A stretch of DNA of 64,000 nucleotides from Chiua virens (Eukaryota > Basidiomycota > Agaricomycetes > Boletales > Boletaceae): NCBI GenBank assembly GCA_019787685.1, contig JAHNUO010000034.1, positions 124,001 to 188,000 of the forward strand. Direction: 5' to 3'. The notes beneath the pieces are model-generated. The model made no database searches. It was not told the origin of the DNA and saw only the letters and a program-made list of their open reading frames with translations. The stretch's first letter is position 1; each line of letters opens with the position of its first letter. Position numbers and translations under genes: made by a program. This document shows, one piece after another, positions 58,423 through 64,000 of this stretch.

Positions 58423-61400
58423 TTATACCCCGCTGGGTTTCTCTGGCGCCGGTGTAACACTATCGTCCCGGTCCGCAACCAACTCTCCCTCATCCCCATC
58501 CCCGTCCCCAACACTGACCACTATCCCGTCCAGTTCCGCAGACGCCGATCGATCATCAGTACCCGTCGGCAACGTACCACCACCAAGCACCGCACAATCC
58601 CCCTCCTCCCGCCGCATCTGTGCATCCCGCCAACCATCCACCGAGCCCCAAACGACCTTCTCCCGACCCTCTGCCTCCTCCCGCAACGTTTTTTCCCGGC
58701 CTTGCTGCGCCAACTGACGCAGCTGTCGAATGCTCTTGTCAGGTTCCCGGAACGTGAGGAACGCAGAGGGGAACGACGATGTGGGCGTGGCGCCCACAGC
58801 GTCGTCGACGTCCTCGCTTTGCCCCTCCGACGCCGCTGGCTGTGACGCGAGCTGCGTCATGGCCGCCATCATCTCTTGCGCACTGTGTTTGCCTCCAAAA
58901 TCGATCTTGGCCCATACCTTCTCCATCTCCTCGAGCGTCGTGATGCCGGCTGGGAAACTGAGTGCGGTGAACTGACGCTCGCGCGCCGCTTCGAGTCGTC
59001 GCTGAATGTCTGTCTGGTCGAGCGCTGCTTCGGTCAACGTCCATTGGGCCACCCCTGCATGAGACGCGGTAGGTGATGAGTAGCAGCCTTCATAAGTGTA
59101 ATCAGAATAACACCCACATCCACGACCATCCGCGACCGCCTTCGAGCCTTTGACCTCTTTGCCATCTAGGAAATTCGTGACTCGAACGTCGAGCTCTGTG
59201 ATCGGACACGGTTTCCCTTCTGCTTCATCGTCCCACTCGACGGGCTGAATCCAGACATTGAGTTCTTGGCTCAACTCGCGTGTCTCGAACGTGCATCTAA
59301 CGCTCTATAAACGCAAGTGAGCACGCCACCGGGTAGCTGTGATCCCAAGAAGGGATCAACAAGGAGGTGGACTTACTCGTTCCCCATAGATCGACACGGC
59401 ATCGCTCAGCACTCTCTCGAGCAGCGAGACGCACTTGTTAAATATCCTCGTGCCATTCCCGGAGCCGTACAGTCTCTCCTCCATCTCCTCGAGAGATACA
59501 TATTGGAAACCGAAGATCCGTGCCGTGTTATGGTATGCGACGAGAACGCCGTCCATATTACCAATGCGTGCTTGGAAGCTGGTCGGGAATAGATTGTAGG
59601 TATTGAATAAAATAAAGAGAATATAGCATACCTGTATTTCAGGAAAGCACTGCGAATGAGGTCGTAATATTCCCTTTCAAAACTCTCGAGAGGACCTGTT
59701 AAGGACTTGATCAGGTATCCCGAGTTCTCCTACAAACGGAGTAACCGTCAGCACCAGAGATCATGCCGGTTACAAAGATATCTTATTTCACCTCATAATT
59801 AAGAATGTCTAATCGTATTGGGAGTGCCGCACGCGTCTTGATGTCAAAGACACCTGTGCCGGGTAGTCGAGAGTCAACACAATCAAGCTGAGAGCGCATG
59901 ACGAATCGGTCGGACTACGTTGATTTGAATCAAAGTACATATCAATAACTCCGGTCTACCAAAAAAGCGCTCACCATCGCATACCGGTATGCTTCTCGCC
60001 TCGTATCTGCGTCTTCCTCGGAAACGGGGGAGGAACGCAACAGCTTCTTGAACTCTCCCTCGGAGACGGTCAAAAACTTCTCCAACATAGTTCCCTAAGT
60101 TTGACGTGATTATGATGTAGCTTATACAAGGATCCGGGTCCGAGGTGCTTACCATCCACGTCAGCACGTTCTTTTCGGCCAACTCTTCTGTTTTATCAGA
60201 GTCGATTAACCATACCCCCTCCTTGTGGTTAAGGACAACAGATGTAGGCATGCGTTGGCCGGGGGTAAAATTTGTTGGCTAGGTGAAGCTCGTTAGCTTC
60301 ATATTGTTAATAGTTCATGCCCGACAGGTCCTTGAGGATCTATCATGGCGGAACCACCGCTGGAAGAAGTAGTGGGGACTTTGGCCGACCTACATCGTTC
60401 CGATGGCACTCGGATGGACTTACCTGATGAGAAAATCCACGACTCAACGAACTTGTATCCACGTCTTTGTCACCGGAAATTAAAAAATAGCAGTGACTCA
60501 AAAGACCCGTCAGAGAAGATGTTGATCCTGCGAATGGTCGCTTGTGCTGTTTTGCAACCTTCCAAAGGTCCTGTGGGATATCCAACGTTAGATTATAGCA
60601 GAAATAAAGTACGGTGCGCGAATGAATGCGGGAGCGGATCTAACGAATGCCACGTACGTTATCCATCGAGCTCTTTACGAACCCTGTGACACGTTCAAAA
60701 GCGAAATCCGTGACTGAGGGTATGGACTCTAGCCAAGGCGTAAAATTATAAATGCGAGAACGTGGATCACGAAGCCAATAGATGCCTGGACTGATGCCAA
60801 GTTTGAAGCGAAGTTAATGTTGGATAAGTTGAGCGAACGAAATGAAGTCTCACTGACTTGAATAAAACTCGATCGAGACCGTGTGCGAGCTGAGCAATAG
60901 GCTTATGCTCGGAAGGTGATTCAACATCTACAAGGCGAATTTTGGGCGAACACATTCGTACGTTGCGCAAGCTTGCGACGTACCTCGAAGTACAGTTGTA
61001 CATTTTTCCGTGTCATCGGAAATGTAGCCTTCCGTACGGCGTACATAAGGGATACGATGTGGAGGGAGCGCACGGCTGGACGATGCCTGTGAATTAGCCG
61101 AGACATTCTCTTTCCTGGGCCGACGCTTTGACCCCGCGCGACGTTTTTTGGAAGATGGGGGGGCAAGTTCTACAGCACAAATCAAGGTCATCTCAAGTCT
61201 CTGATATGCATACTCACCATCCTTTCCCCAGTCACCGTTCCATGTATCTCGCGTAAAACCACTGTCGCCAGAAATCTTTTCCGGTGGTGTTTTCTGTCCG
61301 CCCGTGCGTTTTGACTGCTTGGTAGCTGCTTTGGTTTTCTTGCGTGTCACGTTGGACGTGTTCTTTTTGGTGGGCTGTGGCGGGAGGGCGTCGCAGTGAT

Positions 61401-61533
61401 TTGCGGTCGGGGGTGAAACGTCGGGAATGGACTCTGAGTGTGTCCTGGCAGAGACGCGCAAGTTGCGCACATAAAATGGCTGTACGACGCGTCGCCCTGC
61501 GATGGTCAACGCAAGTCTGTTCATGGCTTGCAT
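58423..61533 (-). CDS. PET127: Pet127-like mitochondrial RNA-processing protein
   Basis: Minus strand, eleven exons: 61533-61218, 61169-60984, 60927-60858, 60790-60658, 60570-60424, 60278-60153, 60094-59975, 59914-59792, 59729-59632, 59578-59377, 59304-58423 (about 800 aa). The N-terminus (MQAMNRLALTIAGRRVV) is basic and amphipathic, consistent with mitochondrial import. The core carries family blocks: LAHGLDRVLFNPGIYWLRDP, STSSLTGLLSHCYFLISGDK, PIRLDILNYEENSGYLIKSL, then FEREYYDLIRSAF, IGNMDGVLVAYHNTARIFGF and QYVSLEEMEERLYG. Pet127 in yeast is a membrane-associated mitochondrial protein needed for RNA 5' processing and stability. In the last exon a 63-nt stop-free stretch with GT-AG ends (encoding the CGCYSDYTYEGCYSS-like region) is probably another intron. 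The tail is acidic and low-complexity. Confidence 0.85.
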
Positions 61534-61607
61534 GAAGAACGAGTACCCGGTCACGTGATGTCTGCTCTCTTGAAAAACGATCCGCGTCGAAGACACCGAC
61601 GACGAGC
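61534..61607. promoter_or_regulatory. 74-bp divergent promoter between PET127 and Borealin genes
   Basis: Only 74 bases separate the first ATG of the minus-strand Pet127 gene (61533) from the ATG of the plus-strand Borealin-like gene (61608). There is no clear TATA box. Both transcripts must therefore start in this interval or inside the neighbouring coding region. A CACGTGA box (61551-61557) is a candidate bHLH-type site. Confidence 0.5.
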
Positions 61608-62952
61608 ATGAAATACACCAAGGAAGAGAAACAACATCTCATCCAAAACCTCGACATCGAAGGTGCGTAAAAATCATTCACATCACTCCCATCCTCGTCC
61701 AAATCCCACACAGCCGAACATCGCGTCCGTCAAATCGAAGAATGGCTCGCCGTCGCCGTCGAGAGCTTCCGTCTCCACCAAGAAGGCCTCATCTCCCGCA
61801 TTCCCAAGCTCGTTCGCGAGGTCACCATGGGCGACTTTGCGGACAAGTACAACGGCGATATCCAAGCGTGTCTGCGAGGTATTCAGAGCGAACGGATGGG
61901 TGAGACAGAGTTTGAGATCGACCGAGATACGCGAAAGCGCAAGTGGGCGGCTGCGCAGGAGGAGGCGGAGGCGTCTGGATCTGGACAAGCACAGGGTGAT
62001 CAAACTCGGGCTGCAAAGAACGGTGAGTGACTCGTCGCCGTGCTCCGCGGCGCTAGATCGATTGAGAACATACCCAGCGCGCATGATGACAGCAACACCG
62101 AAGAAACCCTTCAGTGGGCCCTCGAACACGTCGCGCGCAGCGACTGCCAACCGTACGCCGGGCGCGCTCCGAACGACGACGACGCGACCACCCCTCCCGA
62201 AACCGTCCCCAGGTCCCAACAAGTCTAACAAACCACCGCCGTTTGTCGTTCGGACTGCATCACCAGTGAAACAACCCCATACTGCTGCTCATCAACGCAC
62301 CCGTGCCCCCTCCAGCGCGACTTTTAACCCATCCATGGTACCAGCCAAAGCACCGACATACCCAACACTGCGTGCACCTCGACGCGACGAGAGCATGCTC
62401 AGCGTCAACGGATCCCCACTTGCCAACCCATACACCCTCGGACTCGGCTGGTTCACAGGAGAGGACGTCGAAGAAGGTTCACATCTCCAAGCAAAAGGCA
62501 AAGAGAAACAGACGGACGACCGAGCATCGAAAACCCTCCGGCGGGTCAACAGCATCGTCATCCGACGCGATCCCTCCGTCACCCTCACCTCGCCTTCCTC
62601 ATCCCAATCGGACCCACAACCGAACAGGACAGTCTCTCGACCCAATACGCAAACGCAGAACGCTGCGCACGTCCGTTCCAACTCACGCACACAACCTCTC
62701 CCATCGTCCGACGCCGCACCCCCACCCTCGAATATCGCACCGATCCCAATCCGAATCGCACCTTCGAGTTCCGCCTCCGCCCTCGTATCCATACCCACGA
62801 AAGACGGCCATCTCCTCGAATTCGATCCCCTCATGACCTCCCCACGTACGCTCGACAAACTCGTCGGTATTACAGACACAGCAAAGAAGCAAGCCAAGGA
62901 TGAAATGGCTAGACTCGTGAAAGAAGCCGTCCGAAAATGGGTGATCGAATAG
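61608..62952 (+). CDS. Borealin/Nbl1-like chromosomal passenger complex subunit
   Basis: Exons 61608-61662, 61714-62022 and 62078-62952 (412 aa). The first 75 residues match the Nbl1/Borealin N-terminal helix: KQHLIQNLDIEAEHRVRQIE, then EEWLAVAVES and LISRIPKLVREVTMGDF. In yeast and animals this helix packs with Survivin and INCENP to place Aurora B kinase at centromeres. A long Ser/Pro/Thr-rich, basic, disordered region follows. The C-terminal LVSIPTKDGHLLEFDPLM, with a final helix TAKKQAKDEMARLVKEAVRK, resembles the C-terminal module of fungal borealins. Start chosen because the first ATG directly begins the conserved helix. Confidence 0.82.
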
Positions 62953-63463
62953 ATGACCAGTTTCTTAGAAACTGGGGCAGTAGACTGAGAGCTGTCCTTT
63001 TGACGTCGATGCGTCGATACTCCCTTACATGGACTCAATTTTCGCATACTGTACTTTTCAATTCTCTTGTTATTCATCCGACATCGATCCAGACCATATT
63101 TATTCAATCCCGCAACTCACTTTTTTTTTCTCTCCACACTACCATTGGTGTATAACTGCTCCGGTGTAGCATTCAGACAATCTATGTGTCTGGCGTGCTC
63201 AACTATCTTGGAGACGTACATGGCAAGAAAGGAACTCAGATGCAACTTGAAAATGAGATTATTGTATCGAAAACAGGTCTCGATTCGAAGGGTACAATGG
63301 AAAGAGAAAAGAACTACAACTAAACATGCATTGATCTACTACGATAACAACGATAACAACGGGTACACATATATAAAGAACTTGGGGACACCGAACGAAG
63401 ACGTGGGTGGCGTTTATCACCTTAGGTCGTACGCGAGCCAGAGCCGGACCCTTTGTCCATCGA
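62953..63463. other. Intergenic between convergent genes
   Basis: About 510 bases holding the 3' ends of the Borealin-like gene and of the minus-strand gene at the right edge. A T-rich tract at about 63120-63130 is the only notable composition feature. No gene. Confidence 0.4.
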
Positions 63464-64000
63464 TCACCTCGGATCGCACTTTGTCGAGCAAGCAACTCTC
63501 CGCCGCTTCGAGGCAGGTCCTGTTCCAAGCACTACGCGGCGACTGGCTGGCGTCGGTGTGACGAGTTCTTCCTCCGAGTCACGGCCGACATTGACCACGC
63601 GCCGGGTTCGCCGCCGGGGAAGCGGTATCGAATGTCTAGGTGCCTCCGCACGGTCTCGAGGCCGAGCCTGGGTTACAATGGTAGGCAAGACAACGGGTTT
63701 GTCTTCCTCTTCCTTCTTTTTTATCTCTCCATCCTCGGCGCGCTTCTTAGGTCGCATGCGAGAGACGATCGTTGAGCCCACATGGTTTGCTGGTCGAGGC
63801 GGGGGAACACTTGTCGAGGCGATGGTGGGTTTCTCCTCTTCCTTGACCTCCTCACCACGGCCACGCTTCCTACTTCGCGTGACGGGTGGCGTGACTGTAC
63901 GGTCTTCAGATTGAGGTTGGGCTTCGGTGGTCGAAACGACGGGGGGTTTCTCCTCCTCCTCCTCCTCCTCCTCCTTGACCGCCCTTTCATCCCGGAGTCG
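63464..64000 (-). CDS. C-terminal part of a basic low-complexity protein (runs off the window)
   Basis: An open minus-strand frame continues uninterrupted from the right edge to a TGA at 63464. The 178 visible residues alternate acidic runs (KEEEEEEEKPP, KKKEEEDKP) with basic clusters (RSRKRGRG, RMRPKKRAE, LPRRRTRR, SKRRR). This suggests a nuclear, perhaps chromatin- or nucleic-acid-binding protein. A GAG microsatellite (63951-63975 on the plus strand as TCC repeats) encodes one Glu run. No domain is recognised in the visible part. Confidence 0.6.
   Translation of the reverse strand, partial: RLRDERAVKEEEEEEEEKPPVVSTTEAQPQSEDRTVTPPVTRSRKRGRGEEVKEEEKPTIASTSVPPPRPANHVGSTIVSRMRPKKRAEDGEIKKKEEEDKPVVLPTIVTQARPRDRAEAPRHSIPLPRRRTRRVVNVGRDSEEELVTPTPASRRVVLGTGPASKRRRVACSTKCDPR

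Noticed and set aside
61683..62231. 182-codon minus-strand open frame
   Set aside because: Antisense to the Borealin-like gene and lacks family features.
1..64000. CRISPR arrays, bacterial operon signals
   Set aside because: Spliceosomal introns throughout mark this as eukaryotic; no direct-repeat/spacer pattern was seen.

Overview
This 64 kb window is nuclear DNA from a filamentous basidiomycete. Genes are split by many short introns (about 50-65 bp), almost all GT-AG. Several proteins belong to families typical of Agaricomycetes: Tnp2-type transposases with accessory genes, expanded TPR and WD40 families, and a seven-helix membrane protein. A Rhizoctonia/Ceratobasidium-like fungus is my guess, not a demonstration. 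I saw no rRNA, tRNA or CRISPR.

Left part (1-14.7 kb): housekeeping and secretory genes. These are WDR24/Sea2 (GATOR2/SEACAT), a decayed coproporphyrinogen oxidase (HEM13) copy, YAE1, a secreted GH18 chitinase with a CBM5/12 module, a secreted internally repeated peptide precursor with dibasic sites and duplicated exons, and a seven-helix membrane protein.

Central part (14.7-58.2 kb): an expanded paired-family locus. Four paralogues of a three-part TPR protein (T-A, T-B, T-C, T-D) all lie on the + strand. Four paralogues of a WD40 / coiled-coil / C-terminal-domain protein (W1, W2, W3, W4) all lie on the - strand. Order: A> B> C> <W1 | transposon island | D> <W2(pseudogene) <W3 <W4. Twice a T gene converges on a W gene (C/W1 and D/W2), so a T-W pair may have been duplicated. 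No NTPase motif was seen in either family and their function is unknown.

Transposon island (29.0-46.5 kb): a 620 bp fold-back MITE, a 141 bp MITE, and a 15.6 kb CACTA-like element. The large element starts and ends CACCACAG/CTGTGGTG, is flanked by TTA on both sides, and has terminal inverted repeats of about 412 bp that look nearly identical. It carries a Tnp2-type transposase, a WD40 membrane protein, a small conserved-looking ORF, an accessory gene with a nonsense codon, and a coiled-coil gene built from tandemly duplicated 36-codon exons. A full-length Tc1/mariner element with an intact DD34E transposase has inserted into the last visible exon of the coiled-coil gene.

Right part (58.4-64 kb): housekeeping again. 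PET127 (mitochondrial RNA processing) and a Borealin/Nbl1-like chromosomal passenger subunit are divergent, with only 74 bp between start codons. The C-terminus of a basic, low-complexity protein runs off the right edge.

Exon coordinates were assigned by hand from splice motifs, frame continuity and comparison among paralogues. The summed exon lengths of each reconstructed intact gene are divisible by three.
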